A DNA stretch of 59,444 bases, from assembly GCF_015207265.1 (NCBI RefSeq), contig NZ_JADEXE010000008.1:1-59444 (forward strand), read 5' to 3'. A model generated the notes under the pieces. That model saw only the letters and a list, made by a program, of their open reading frames with translations. It made no database searches and was not told where the DNA came from. This document shows, piece after piece, positions 8,290 through 16,306 of the stretch. The translations under genes and the position numbers were made by a program. Position 1 is the stretch's first letter, and each line of letters opens with the position of its first letter. This DNA comes from Nodosilinea sp. LEGE 07298. Its GTDB lineage: Bacteria; Cyanobacteriota; Cyanobacteriia; Phormidesmidales; Phormidesmidaceae.

Positions 8290-9021
8290 ATGCGTTACAC
8301 CCAAAAGCCTTTTCTAGAAGCTGTTCTAATTACTGTTCTGTTGCTAGCGGTGCCCAAAGCCGCGATCTCCCACGTGGGCCACGGTGATGAATTTCAGGCC
8401 GAAGGCGGCATCAACCGAGTCGAGGTCAAGGCTGAGACCGACTCCCTATTGGGCATCGAGGTTAACTCCATTGAGTCTGCTGCCGATGGCAGCGCCGCCG
8501 TACTGATTCCGGTGACGGCCCTGGTAGACGATGCCGGTCAACAGCTTGTCTTTGTGCAGTACGGGAATTTTTATGAGCCAGTGCCGGTAACGATCGGTGC
8601 GACCCAGGGCGACCTAATTGAAATTACCGATGGACTATCGGTAGGGGAGCAGCTTGTCACCCAGGGCAGCCTATCGCTCTATGCGGAGTCGCGCAAAACT
8701 CAGACGGCTGAAGCTGCCTCGACCGCAGCCGTTCCGGCAACCGATACGGCCCACGCTCAGGCCGATGCCCAAGGCACTCCCCACAGCCATGATACGGCGG
8801 GCAATCTTGCTCCGCCTAGTGAAGCAGTTCCCGCAGCGGGTGAGCTGGCTCAGGCGAGCGAAACCGCCGCACCCTCTAAGGGTTTCCCCTGGGGGCTTGT
8901 AGTCGGTGTAACGTCAGCGGCTGCCGTAGTCACTGGGGCGATGACCTTTTTAAGCGGCGGTCGCAAAAAGAAGAGCCGCTTTTCCGATGGCACCTATTCG
9001 GGCAAACGAGGGGGCTACTAA
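8290..9021 (+). CDS. Shortened RND periplasmic adaptor-like protein (mini-CusB/CzcB)
   Basis: A 243-residue exported protein. A signal peptide (about 1-26) is followed by a His motif, SHVGHGDEFQ. The stretch up to about residue 45 matches the N-terminus of the full adaptor encoded at 44493-46139. Next comes directly the last adaptor domain (about 70-135: IPVTALVDDAGQQLVFVQ, then EPVPVTIG and SVGEQLVTQG). Then come an Ala/Thr/His linker and a C-terminal TM helix (about 200-220) with a basic tail. The barrel-sandwich, alpha-hairpin and beta-barrel regions, roughly 300 residues in the paralogue, are absent. It is followed by an HME-RND pump gene, so it may be an accessory subunit or a chaperone rather than a true adaptor. 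Its own coding frame is intact. Confidence 0.75.
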   Translation: MRYTQKPFLEAVLITVLLLAVPKAAISHVGHGDEFQAEGGINRVEVKAETDSLLGIEVNSIESAADGSAAVLIPVTALVDDAGQQLVFVQYGNFYEPVPVTIGATQGDLIEITDGLSVGEQLVTQGSLSLYAESRKTQTAEAASTAAVPATDTAHAQADAQGTPHSHDTAGNLAPPSEAVPAAGELAQASETAAPSKGFPWGLVVGVTSAAAVVTGAMTFLSGGRKKKSRFSDGTYSGKRGGY

Positions 9022-9141
9022 CCTGGGTCGTTTCTCTGCATCAATGTCTCAGCAATAGATGGTCGCGCAGCTCTGTGGACTGCGATGCAAACGAGACGTT
9101 TGCGCGACGGGCGGTATCTTTTTTCTCAGAAATTACCTTCG

Positions 9142-12100
9142 ATGTTTAACTCACTTCTGAACCAGACCCTCAAAAATTCCATTGCCCAGCGGTGGTTTAT
9201 TGTGGCCGCTGCCATTGCGGTGACCATCTGGGGCGTTTTCAGCCTCACCCAGATGCCGCTGGATGTGTTTCCCGAGTTTGCGCCGCCCCAGGTCGATATT
9301 CACACCGAAGCCCCTGGACTGGCCCCCGAGGAAGTTGAAACCCAAATCACCGTGCCCATTGAAAGCGTGGTGAATGGCCTGCCGGGGGTGACCACCGTGC
9401 GCTCTTCGTCGAAGGTGGGGCTGTCGATGGTGCAGGTGGTGTTTGACCAGGAGGCCGACATTGCCCAGGCCAGGCAGGCGGTGACCGAACGGCTGCAACA
9501 GGTGACCAGCCAACTGCCAGAGGGTGCCCACACCCCAGAGCTATCGCCTCTGGCCTCCCCCCTGGGCACAATTTTGATGTATTCTTTCACGCTCAGTGGT
9601 CAGGGGCAGACCTCGATGATGGATCTGCGCCGCCTGGTAGACAGCACCCTCAGCCAGCAAATTTTGTCGGTGCCGGGGGTTGCCCAAATCACTGTCTATG
9701 GCGGTGACGAGCGGCAAGAGCAGGTTTTGGTTGACCCCGAGCAGTTGAGATCGCGCAACGTTTCTCTCAACGACGTTACCGCTGCCGCTAGCGGGGCCAA
9801 CTCTAACGCCCCCGGTGGTTTTTTGATTGGCGGGGGGCAAGAACTGTTGATTCGCGGTGTGGGTCAGGTGCAGTCGATTGACGACCTGCAACAGTCTGTC
9901 GTCAACGTAGAGAACGGCGAGCCCATTTTGCTGGGCGATGTGGCCGAGGTGCAAACCGGGGCCGCCCTCAAGCGGGGGGATGCCAGCTTTAACGGACAGC
10001 CCGCCGTTGTGCTGATGATTAATAAACAGCCCGATGTGGATACGCCCACGATTACAAACGCCGTGGAAGCGGTGATTGCTGATTTACAGCAAACCTTCCC
10101 CGCCGATGTGCAGATGGCCCGCACCTTCCGCCAGTCAAACTTTATTGACTCGGCCATTAGTAATGTCAGCGGTTCGCTGCTTGAAGGCATAATCATCGTG
10201 TCGGTGATTATGCTGCTGTTTTTGATGAACTGGCGCACGGCGATCATCACCCTCAGCGCCATTCCCCTGTCGCTGTTAATCGGCCTGATGTTCATGAAAG
10301 CCTTTGGCCTAGGCATCAACACCATGACCCTGGGCGGTCTGGTGGTCGCCATTGGCTCGGTGGTCGATGACTCGATTGTGGACATGGAGAACTGCTATCG
10401 CGGTTTGCGTACCAACCAGGCCCAGGACAACCCCAAACATCCCTTTCAGGTGGTATACGATACCTCTGTGGAAGTGCGGCTGGCGGTGATTTTTTCCACG
10501 GTGATCATCGTGGTGGTGTTTGCGCCAATCTTTAGTTTGACCGGGGTAGAAGGGCGCATTTTTGCCCCTATGGGCTTGGCCTATTTGCTTTCGATCGCGG
10601 CCTCTACCCTAGTGGCCATGACCTTGTCACCTGCGCTCTGTGCCATTTTGCTGGCCAACCAAACCTTGCCCCAGGAGGGAACGTTTGTGTCGCGCTGGGC
10701 TGAGCGGCTCTATCGTCCGCTGTTGAATGTGTCGCTGCGGGCTCCCCAGGTGATTCTGGCACTCTCGTTGGCGATGTTGGTGGCAGCTATGGCGATCGTG
10801 CCGTCGCTAGGGCGGGTGTTTTTGCCAGAGTTTCAGGAAAAATCCCTGGTCAACTCCATGGTGCTGTTTCCTGGGGTATCGCTGGATATCACCAATCGAG
10901 CGGGTATGGCGCTGGCCACAACGCTAAAAGAGAACCCCCTCTACGAGTGGGTGCAGGTGCGGGCTGGGCGTGCCCCCGGCGATGCCGATGGGGCGGGGGT
11001 CAACATGGCCCACGTGGATGTGGAACTCAGTGATCTGGCCCTGGAAGACCGCGAAGCCAGTGTGCAACAGCTGCGGGAGGCGTTTTTGGCACTGCCGGGG
11101 GTAGCCCCCAATATTGGTGGGTTTATCTCTCACCGCATGGATGAGGTGCTGTCAGGGGTGAGAAGTGCGATCGCCATCAAAATCTTTGGCCCCGACCTGG
11201 CCGAACTGCGCCGCATCGGGGAACAGGTGCGCGATACTATCGAGCCGATTGCTGGGGTGGTTGACTTGCAGCTCGAACCTCAATTGCCCATTCGTCAGGT
11301 GCAGATTCAGTACGACCGGGCGGCGGCGGCTCGTTATGGGTTGAGTATGGCCGCAATTTCAGAGATTGTTGAAACCGCCCTCAACGGTCGGATCGTGTCG
11401 CAGGTGCCAGAGAATCAGCAGCTGATCAATATTGCTGTGGGTTTGCAAGAATCCGCGCGCGATAATCTCGATGCCATTCGCGCCATTCCCATTAGCACCC
11501 CCACTGAGGAAATTATTTCCCTGGGAGATGTGGCCACCGTCGATTACGGTATGGGCGCAAACGTGGTGAACCGGGAAAATGTGTCGCGGCTGATTGTGGT
11601 CTCGGCCAACGTGGCCGAGCGTGACCTGGGCAGCGTGGTGGGCGATATTCAAGCCCAGATTCAGCAAAATGTGCAGTTGCCTAACGGCTACTTTATTCAG
11701 TACGGCGGCCAGTTTGAGTCTGAGCAACGGGCCACCAGCAGCCTGCTGATTTACAGCCTCTTGGCGGCGATCGCGATCGCGGTGCTGATGTTCTTCTCGG
11801 TGAAGTCGCTGCCCGCCACCATTGCCATCATGATCAACCTGCCCCTGGCGTTAGTTGGCGGCATTCTCTCGATCGCCCTCACCGGAGGCGTTATTTCGAT
11901 CGCGTCCCTGATTGGCTTTATCACGTTGTTTGGGGTTGCTACTCGGAATGGCTTGCTGCTAGTAGACAACTACAACAATAAATTTGCCCAGGGGATGCCC
12001 CTCAAAGAGGTGATCGTCACCGGGTCCCTTGACCGGGTCAATGCCATCTTGATGACGGCGCTCACGTCTGCGTTGGGGATGCTCCCCTTGGCGATCGCCA

Positions 12101-12306
12101 GCGGGGCTGGCAATGAGATTCTGCAACCCCTGGCGATTGTGGTGTTGGGGGGCCTATTCACCTCCACGGCATTAACGCTGCTGGTGATTCCGGCCCTCTA
12201 TGCCAAGTTTGGCAAGTGGCTAATGCCCAAACGAAAGCAGACTGCCCCTGAGGTGGCGATCGCTGTCAATGCGGCGTCGCATTCTACCGTCGGGTTAAGG
12301 CAGTAG
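9142..12306 (+). CDS. Heavy-metal efflux RND transporter (CzcA/NrsA-like)
   Basis: A 1054-residue inner-membrane proton/metal antiporter. I place the start at ATG 9142 (MFNSLLNQTLK); the frame is open 19 codons upstream, but the family begins here. TM1 is followed by the conserved PLDVFPEFAPPQV motif, a periplasmic pore domain, and TM4 with VVDDSIVDMEN carrying the acidic proton-relay residues of HME pumps. A second half repeats the plan (SVASLIGFITLFGVATRNGL-type block near residue 940). It lies 120 bp after the mini-adaptor gene, probably in one operon. It is a clear paralogue of the pump at 41257-44391. Nickel, cobalt, zinc and copper are all possible substrates; a nearby NrsD-like exporter favours nickel or cobalt. 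Confidence 0.93.
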   Translation: MFNSLLNQTLKNSIAQRWFIVAAAIAVTIWGVFSLTQMPLDVFPEFAPPQVDIHTEAPGLAPEEVETQITVPIESVVNGLPGVTTVRSSSKVGLSMVQVVFDQEADIAQARQAVTERLQQVTSQLPEGAHTPELSPLASPLGTILMYSFTLSGQGQTSMMDLRRLVDSTLSQQILSVPGVAQITVYGGDERQEQVLVDPEQLRSRNVSLNDVTAAASGANSNAPGGFLIGGGQELLIRGVGQVQSIDDLQQSVVNVENGEPILLGDVAEVQTGAALKRGDASFNGQPAVVLMINKQPDVDTPTITNAVEAVIADLQQTFPADVQMARTFRQSNFIDSAISNVSGSLLEGIIIVSVIMLLFLMNWRTAIITLSAIPLSLLIGLMFMKAFGLGINTMTLGGLVVAIGSVVDDSIVDMENCYRGLRTNQAQDNPKHPFQVVYDTSVEVRLAVIFSTVIIVVVFAPIFSLTGVEGRIFAPMGLAYLLSIAASTLVAMTLSPALCAILLANQTLPQEGTFVSRWAERLYRPLLNVSLRAPQVILALSLAMLVAAMAIVPSLGRVFLPEFQEKSLVNSMVLFPGVSLDITNRAGMALATTLKENPLYEWVQVRAGRAPGDADGAGVNMAHVDVELSDLALEDREASVQQLREAFLALPGVAPNIGGFISHRMDEVLSGVRSAIAIKIFGPDLAELRRIGEQVRDTIEPIAGVVDLQLEPQLPIRQVQIQYDRAAAARYGLSMAAISEIVETALNGRIVSQVPENQQLINIAVGLQESARDNLDAIRAIPISTPTEEIISLGDVATVDYGMGANVVNRENVSRLIVVSANVAERDLGSVVGDIQAQIQQNVQLPNGYFIQYGGQFESEQRATSSLLIYSLLAAIAIAVLMFFSVKSLPATIAIMINLPLALVGGILSIALTGGVISIASLIGFITLFGVATRNGLLLVDNYNNKFAQGMPLKEVIVTGSLDRVNAILMTALTSALGMLPLAIASGAGNEILQPLAIVVLGGLFTSTALTLLVIPALYAKFGKWLMPKRKQTAPEVAIAVNAASHSTVGLRQ

Positions 12307-12326
12307 TTTGGTTAGAACTCTGTTCG

Positions 12327-12372
12327 AGGCGCGATCTGCTTAGCTTTCTGAGCCGCAAACCGCGCCTTTTTT
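12327..12372 (+). terminator. Rho-independent terminator after the RND gene
   Basis: Stem AGGCGCG (12327-12333) pairs with CGCGCCT (12361-12367), followed by TTTTTT. It sits just downstream of the metal RND gene. Confidence 0.6.
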
Positions 12373-12420
12373 AACCCAATCAGCCTTTCCTCAATATGCC
12401 CCCCAGGGGGATACGTTAGA

Positions 12421-13821
12421 GTGGTAGCTCAAAGGTCATCGCCTGCCTTGTCAAGCCCTGTAAACCTCATGATTCAAGCTCCTCGGCTGCTCCAATGTCT
12501 TAGAAACCCTACCTTTGCCCGCCTCTACACAGCCCAAACTATTAACCTGGTTGGCGATGCCCTGACCTGGTTAGGGCTGGCACTACTCGCCTTTGAACTA
12601 GCGGGTGAAAACGCTGGGCTGATTTTGTCAGGGGCGCTCACCCTGCGAGTTGCGGCCTACGTCGTGCTCTCACCGCTGGCGGGCGCGATCGCCGATCGCG
12701 TTGACCGCAAGCGCATCATGGTTATCACCCATTTAGCGCGGATGGTGATTGTTTGTCTGCTGCCCTTTGTCACCCAGATTTGGCACATTTACGCGATCGT
12801 GTTGGCCTTAAACCTGTTCTCTGCCTTTTTTACGCCCACCTACACGGCCACCATTCCCTTGATTGCCACCCAAGAGGAGTACCCCACTGCGATCGCTCTT
12901 TCCAGTGCCACCTATCAGCTATTGGGTGTGCTCGGCCCCGGTTTAGCCGGTAGCATTGCCGCCTTTGTGGGCATCCGGCAGGTGTTTTTTCTGGATGGCA
13001 TCACCTTTTTGATTGCTGCTATTTTGGTCATTACTCTGCCAGGGCAGCTGATGGTCGCCCAACAACCGCAGGAGGTTAGAACAGTGCGCCGAACGCTACA
13101 AGATATTCGCCTGGGCACCACCTGCTTACTCAGCGATCCACCGATCAGATATGCCTTGGCCATGCAGTTGGTGGCGGCGATCGCCGGAGCCGCTATCCTG
13201 GTCAACACCGTCGGGTATGTCCAGGGCAATCTTCAGCTAGGCAAGCTGGAGTATGGCTGGGTTATGGCCGCTTTTGGGATCGGAGCAACCCTGGCATCTA
13301 TTGGATTGGGCACCTTCAACCCTAGGCAGAAACAGACGGTACTCACTGGTCTGGGGGCTGCTCTAATTACCCTCGCGCTATTGCCTGCAAGTTGGGTTAG
13401 CCTAGGTGGGCTATTGCTGTTATGGATCGTTGCAGGGGTGGGGCAAACTCTGGTTAATGTTCCTACCCAAACCCTAATTGCTGATCGGGTTGATGTTGAC
13501 ATTCAGGGTCGAGTCTACGGGGCTCATTTTGCCTGGAGCCATCTGTGGTGGGTCTTTGCTTATCCCATCGCGGGATGGATGGCGAGTCACTTGCCCAGTT
13601 CTGTTTTTCTGGGCAGCAGCCTGATTGGTACAGTGATTTGGGTCATCGTCAACCTAGTTTTCCACCCCGGTCAACAATCTGATTGGAAAAGTGGATTATG
13701 GCATGACCATAACCACACTCACGATCAGCATCACCAGCATCACCATTCACGACATCTAGCTATGACGGTAATTCATAGACATCTCCACTTCCACACCATT
13801 GCTCAGTTAGAACCCTGCTGA
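12421..13821 (+). CDS. MFS metal exporter with His-rich C-terminus (NrsD-like)
   Basis: A 466-residue major facilitator protein with about 12 TM segments. The loop 2-3 signature is present (ADRVDRKRIM, near residue 97). The cytosolic C-terminal tail after about residue 425 is very rich in His (HDHNHTHDQHHQHHHSRH), as in the Synechocystis nickel exporter NrsD, where the tail binds metal. It starts at GTG 12421, with AGGGGG about ten bases upstream; an ATG at 12469 is the alternative. It lies just after an RND pump gene in the same direction, the gene order of nrs loci. Nickel/cobalt export is inferred from this context. Confidence 0.85.
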   Translation: MVAQRSSPALSSPVNLMIQAPRLLQCLRNPTFARLYTAQTINLVGDALTWLGLALLAFELAGENAGLILSGALTLRVAAYVVLSPLAGAIADRVDRKRIMVITHLARMVIVCLLPFVTQIWHIYAIVLALNLFSAFFTPTYTATIPLIATQEEYPTAIALSSATYQLLGVLGPGLAGSIAAFVGIRQVFFLDGITFLIAAILVITLPGQLMVAQQPQEVRTVRRTLQDIRLGTTCLLSDPPIRYALAMQLVAAIAGAAILVNTVGYVQGNLQLGKLEYGWVMAAFGIGATLASIGLGTFNPRQKQTVLTGLGAALITLALLPASWVSLGGLLLLWIVAGVGQTLVNVPTQTLIADRVDVDIQGRVYGAHFAWSHLWWVFAYPIAGWMASHLPSSVFLGSSLIGTVIWVIVNLVFHPGQQSDWKSGLWHDHNHTHDQHHQHHHSRHLAMTVIHRHLHFHTIAQLEPC

Positions 13822-13831
13822 GTAAAAGAAT

Positions 13832-13866
13832 GCGGCGACCGCGATCGTGGTGCTGATATTCTTCTC
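13832..13866 (+). repeat. 35-bp scar matching the CzcA-like gene
   Basis: This segment matches 11764-11798 of the RND gene in 32 of 35 positions, in the same orientation. It lies immediately before a decayed kinase fragment, so it marks an old rearrangement junction. Confidence 0.6.
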
Positions 13867-14247
13867 AGATACCAGGTTCCTAATGCACCTATCAATGTTA
13901 TGGGCAATGAATTGCAGCTCTATTGTCTAGTATCAAACCTGATGGCCAATGCCATTCAGTACAAACCACCAGGTGGTTCAGTCGTCATCAGTTTATCCAC
14001 CCATAATCGCACCGCCACCATCGCTATCAAAGTTATAGGCCTTAGGATTCCTCCTAAAGAATAAAGCCGTGTTTTTGAACGCTCCTATCGGGTGAACAGC
14101 GATCGCGCCTGCAAAACAGGCGATACGGGACTGGGGCTCGCCATTGCCCAGGCCATTGTGCAGCGGCACCACGGGTAACTTTCCGTAGACAGTGCGATCG
14201 GCCAGGGCAGCCTATTTACCGTTTCACTTCCCTATGTGCACCGTTGA
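13867..14247 (+). pseudogene. Histidine kinase ATPase-domain remnant
   Basis: One frame encodes the C-terminal ATPase domain of an NrsS-like kinase: N box (LVSNLMANAIQY), a decayed G1 box (IKVIGLRIPPKE), F box (RVFERSYRV) and G2 box ([13 protein letters not shown]), ending at TGA 14245-14247. Two in-frame TAA stops interrupt it, at 14062-14064 and 14176-14178. The HisKA and sensor parts are missing. The first stop falls where the intact kinase at 6020 has the Gln of AAEQSR, consistent with a CAA to TAA change. It is a relic of a third two-component system, lost when the current gene order arose. Confidence 0.85.
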
Positions 14248-14352
14248 GAGTCCAAGGCAGTCTCCAAGAAACTACTACAGCGCCCAACCTGGAGCCAAGA
14301 AGGATAGTTTGAGTTAGAACCCTAGCCTGAGCCAAAGTTGCAACATTGTCCC

Positions 14353-14384
14353 TTGACTCTCCAGATGGCTGGAGAGTTTAGGAT
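14353..14384 (+). promoter_or_regulatory. MerR-type promoter/operator of the merR gene at 14411
   Basis: TTGACT (14353-14358) and TAGGAT (14379-14384) are separated by 20 bp. The spacer region carries a perfect dyad, ACTCTCCAG-N4-CTGGAGAGT, at 14356-14377. The overlong spacer with central dyad is the signature of MerR-family activation. It lies just upstream of the regulator gene, so autoregulation is expected. Confidence 0.85.
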
Positions 14385-14410
14385 GGATTTAATCCTTGAT
14401 GAGGTCAGCC

Positions 14411-14821
14411 ATGCTCACCGAAGCTCCTCCCAAACTCATTGGCGCTGTCGCTAAGAAAAGCGGCCTACCCGTTAAAACCATCCGCTACTACGACGAGATC
14501 GGCCTGCTCAAAACCGCCGGTCGCACCGAGGGCGGCTATCGGGTTTTTGCGGAAGATGTCTTTACCCGGCTGGGCTTTATTCGGCGTGCCCAGAGCCTTG
14601 GCCTCACCCTGACCGAAGTCAAAGAGTTTCTGGAAGTGCATGATCAAGGGGACTTACCCTGCTCCCATATCCAAGTCAAGCTAGAGGACAAGCTGACCGA
14701 GATCGAAGAAAAAATTCAGCAGCTTCAACTGCTGAAACATGAGCTATCTGGGCTTCTGTCTGGGTGGCAGAGCATTGCCACTAAAACAGACGAAGCCATC
14801 TGTCCGATTATTGAAAACTAG
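14411..14821 (+). CDS. MerR-family metal-responsive regulator (CueR/ZntR-like)
   Basis: A 136-residue regulator from ATG 14411, with GAGG seven bases upstream. The N-terminal winged helix has the family pattern (KTIRYYDEIGLL, GGYRVF), followed by a dimerisation helix (about 84-115) and a short metal-binding loop. C84 sits at the position of MerR C82. The end reads AICPIIEN like CueR, with C131, but the first loop Cys (C112 in CueR) is replaced by non-Cys residues. The metal site is therefore a two-Cys variant. Six further promoters with the same dyad lie within 12 kb downstream, in front of oxidase, efflux and ATPase genes, so this protein probably runs a local regulon. The inducing metal (copper is favoured by targets) is inferred. 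Confidence 0.88.
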   Translation: MLTEAPPKLIGAVAKKSGLPVKTIRYYDEIGLLKTAGRTEGGYRVFAEDVFTRLGFIRRAQSLGLTLTEVKEFLEVHDQGDLPCSHIQVKLEDKLTEIEEKIQQLQLLKHELSGLLSGWQSIATKTDEAICPIIEN

Positions 14822-14857
14822 AAAATTTATCTTTACTTCAATAAGTAATAAATGCGG

Positions 14858-14888
14858 AACTGGGTCTATTGAATAGGCCCAGTTTTTT
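14858..14888 (+). terminator. Terminator after merR
   Basis: AACTGGGTCTATT pairs with AATAGGCCCAGTT (one G-T pair), followed by six T. Located between the merR gene and the next MerR-type promoter. Confidence 0.75.
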
Positions 14889-14904
14889 GTTTGAAAATCT
14901 TCTC

Positions 14905-14936
14905 TTGACACTCCAGTTAAGAGGAAGCCTTAGAGT
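14905..14936 (+). promoter_or_regulatory. MerR-type promoter before the NTF2-like gene
   Basis: TTGACA, a 20-bp spacer beginning CTCCAG, and TAGAGT. The left half-site is conserved but the right half (GAGGAA) is degenerate, so binding may be weaker than at the sister sites. Confidence 0.65.
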
Positions 14937-15028
14937 GAGACTATGCCTAGTAAGTCGGGAATGAAAATCCTGCAAAGGGCTATGGAATACACCAGAATTC
15001 ACGTCTGAAACTAACTGAAAGGAAAATT

Positions 15029-15403
15029 ATGACGACTCAAGTGAACACTGAAATCAGTCTGCCAGCTGTCTTTGAGGATATTTGCCAGCTCGTACTCAAA
15101 GGCAGCGCGATGGAAGCCTTTGAGAAATACTACGCTGATACGGTAGTCATGCAAGAAAATGACGAACCCGCCACCGTTGGCAAAGAGGCTAACCGTCGCC
15201 GAGAAGAAGACTTCTTTGCCAAAATTCTTGACTTTCACGAAGCCAAACCCAAGAACGTGGCCTTTACTGAGGACACAATTTTCTCTGAATGGTATCTAGA
15301 CTATACCCATGCCGAATGGGGGCGACGCACCTATCACCAGGTTTCGGTACAGCAGTGGCAGGGTGGCCAAGTGATTCACGAGCGCTTTTACTATGGATCT
15401 TAG
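15029..15403 (+). CDS. SnoaL/NTF2-like small protein
   Basis: A 124-residue soluble protein with AAGGA before its ATG. The pattern of an initial helix (FEDICQLVLKGSAMEAFEKYY), a strand with VMQENDEPATVGKEAN, and later curved strands (EWYLDYTHAEWG, YHQVSVQQWQGGQVIHERFYYG) fits the NTF2-like/SnoaL fold. Such proteins may bind small molecules or act as enzymes; nothing here fixes a substrate. It stands alone between a MerR-type promoter and a strong palindromic terminator, so it is a single-gene member of the MerR regulon. Its link to metal stress is inferred from the promoter only. Confidence 0.75.
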   Translation: MTTQVNTEISLPAVFEDICQLVLKGSAMEAFEKYYADTVVMQENDEPATVGKEANRRREEDFFAKILDFHEAKPKNVAFTEDTIFSEWYLDYTHAEWGRRTYHQVSVQQWQGGQVIHERFYYGS

Positions 15404-15460
15404 CTAGCCTGAGTCTGAAAGTCTATTGAACGAATTTATTTACCAGCTTTAGCTGGGTTG

Positions 15461-15488
15461 AAAGGTCTGCGATCGCAGACCTTTTTTA
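15461..15488 (+). terminator. Perfect palindromic terminator containing a HIP1 octamer
   Basis: AAAGGTCTGCGA and TCGCAGACCTTT form an uninterrupted 24-bp palindrome (15461-15484) followed by a T tract. The centre is GCGATCGC. Confidence 0.8.
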
Positions 15489-15515
15489 TTGCCTAAAAAT
15501 TCTTCAAATTAACTC

Positions 15516-15547
15516 TTGACTGTCCAGCTGACTGGAAACTGTATGGT
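15516..15547 (+). promoter_or_regulatory. MerR-type promoter before the 15587 gene
   Basis: TTGACT, a 20-bp spacer with dyad TCCAG-N4-CTGGA, then TATGGT. It probably drives the two small paralogous genes and the AcrB-type efflux genes that follow without an obvious terminator. Confidence 0.8.
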
Positions 15548-15586
15548 TTACCTATATTTAATTTAACCGCTGTTGAGGAACTTCTG

Positions 15587-15874
15587 ATGAGCACTAATAC
15601 CAACGGACTTAATACAGATTCTGGCTTTGCTCAAGAATGGTTTGAGCTGGTTGACGAAAGGCCTAAGAGATGGAATTTTAGGCAGGCCGTTCACCGGATT
15701 TGGCATGGCGTAATTGAGCTATTTACTCCATCAAGCGAGCTGAAGATTTTCACAGGTCGCGATCGCTACGGCAATACCTATTACCGAGTCTATGACGTGT
15801 TGACTCAAGGTTTCCATCGATTTGAGTCTGAGGATGAGGTGCGCATTTGGCTAGAGCAACGCTATTACCGCTGA
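15587..15874 (+). CDS. Small hypothetical protein, paralogue of the next gene
   Basis: A 95-residue soluble protein with GAGGAA upstream of its ATG. The middle has a helix rich in aromatics (VHRIWHGVIELF). The second half is compact: TGRDRYGNTYYRVYD followed by DEVRIWLEQRYYR. The neighbouring 102-residue protein shares this plan (DRTGQSWWMIQD, NDVRIWLEQQYL), so the two arose by duplication. I do not recognise the family. First gene after a MerR-type promoter and upstream of efflux genes, so metal-inducible expression is likely; the role is unknown. Confidence 0.7.
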   Translation: MSTNTNGLNTDSGFAQEWFELVDERPKRWNFRQAVHRIWHGVIELFTPSSELKIFTGRDRYGNTYYRVYDVLTQGFHRFESEDEVRIWLEQRYYR

Positions 15875-15948
15875 ATGAGCTACCTGATTGATTTTCCAAG
15901 TCCGAGCCGATGTTCTATCTAGTATTTCCATCGAAAAAGGAGTCCGTT

Positions 15949-16257
15949 ATGCATGAAATCCCGCCTGATAGCCCTAACATTTACCGCAAACTGGAATGGG
16001 TTGAGTCATCCCTGGTCAATAGGCCAAAATCACCGGTTGGAGCATTATTTAGCTGGCTTTCACGTACCTCTAGAGAACTCTCTTTTGCGCTGTTTGGAGA
16101 GATGGAGCCGCGAGTTTGGGAGTACGTCGATCGCACCGGTCAGAGTTGGTGGATGATTCAAGACTCCCTGGCCGACGAGCCGTTTCGATCGCTCTCCATT
16201 AACGACGTTCGCATTTGGTTAGAGCAGCAATATCTGGCCAGTCCTGACGATATGTAG
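15949..16257 (+). CDS. Small hypothetical protein, paralogue of the previous gene
   Basis: A 102-residue protein. The ATG at 15949 has a strong AAGGAG six bases upstream, so I prefer it to the longer in-frame start at 15910. A helical segment (VGALFSWLSRTSRELSFALFG) may lie on a membrane surface. The C-terminal half matches the 15587 protein in D-R-T/Y-G-x-x-W/Y and in DVRIWLEQ-x-Y. It ends 49 bp before the RND adaptor gene and is probably co-transcribed with it. Function unknown; a regulatory or assembly partner of the pump is possible but unsupported. Confidence 0.7.
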   Translation: MHEIPPDSPNIYRKLEWVESSLVNRPKSPVGALFSWLSRTSRELSFALFGEMEPRVWEYVDRTGQSWWMIQDSLADEPFRSLSINDVRIWLEQQYLASPDDM

Positions 16258-16306
16258 GCGGCTTTGTAACCTGCCCCGACAAAGACCCATTACTCTCCAA
16301 TTAGCT

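Noticed and set aside
9151-12167. Several long open frames on the strand opposite the CzcA-like gene
   Set aside because: They lie entirely within a strongly conserved pump gene, lack family features and are explained by its GC-rich codon pattern.
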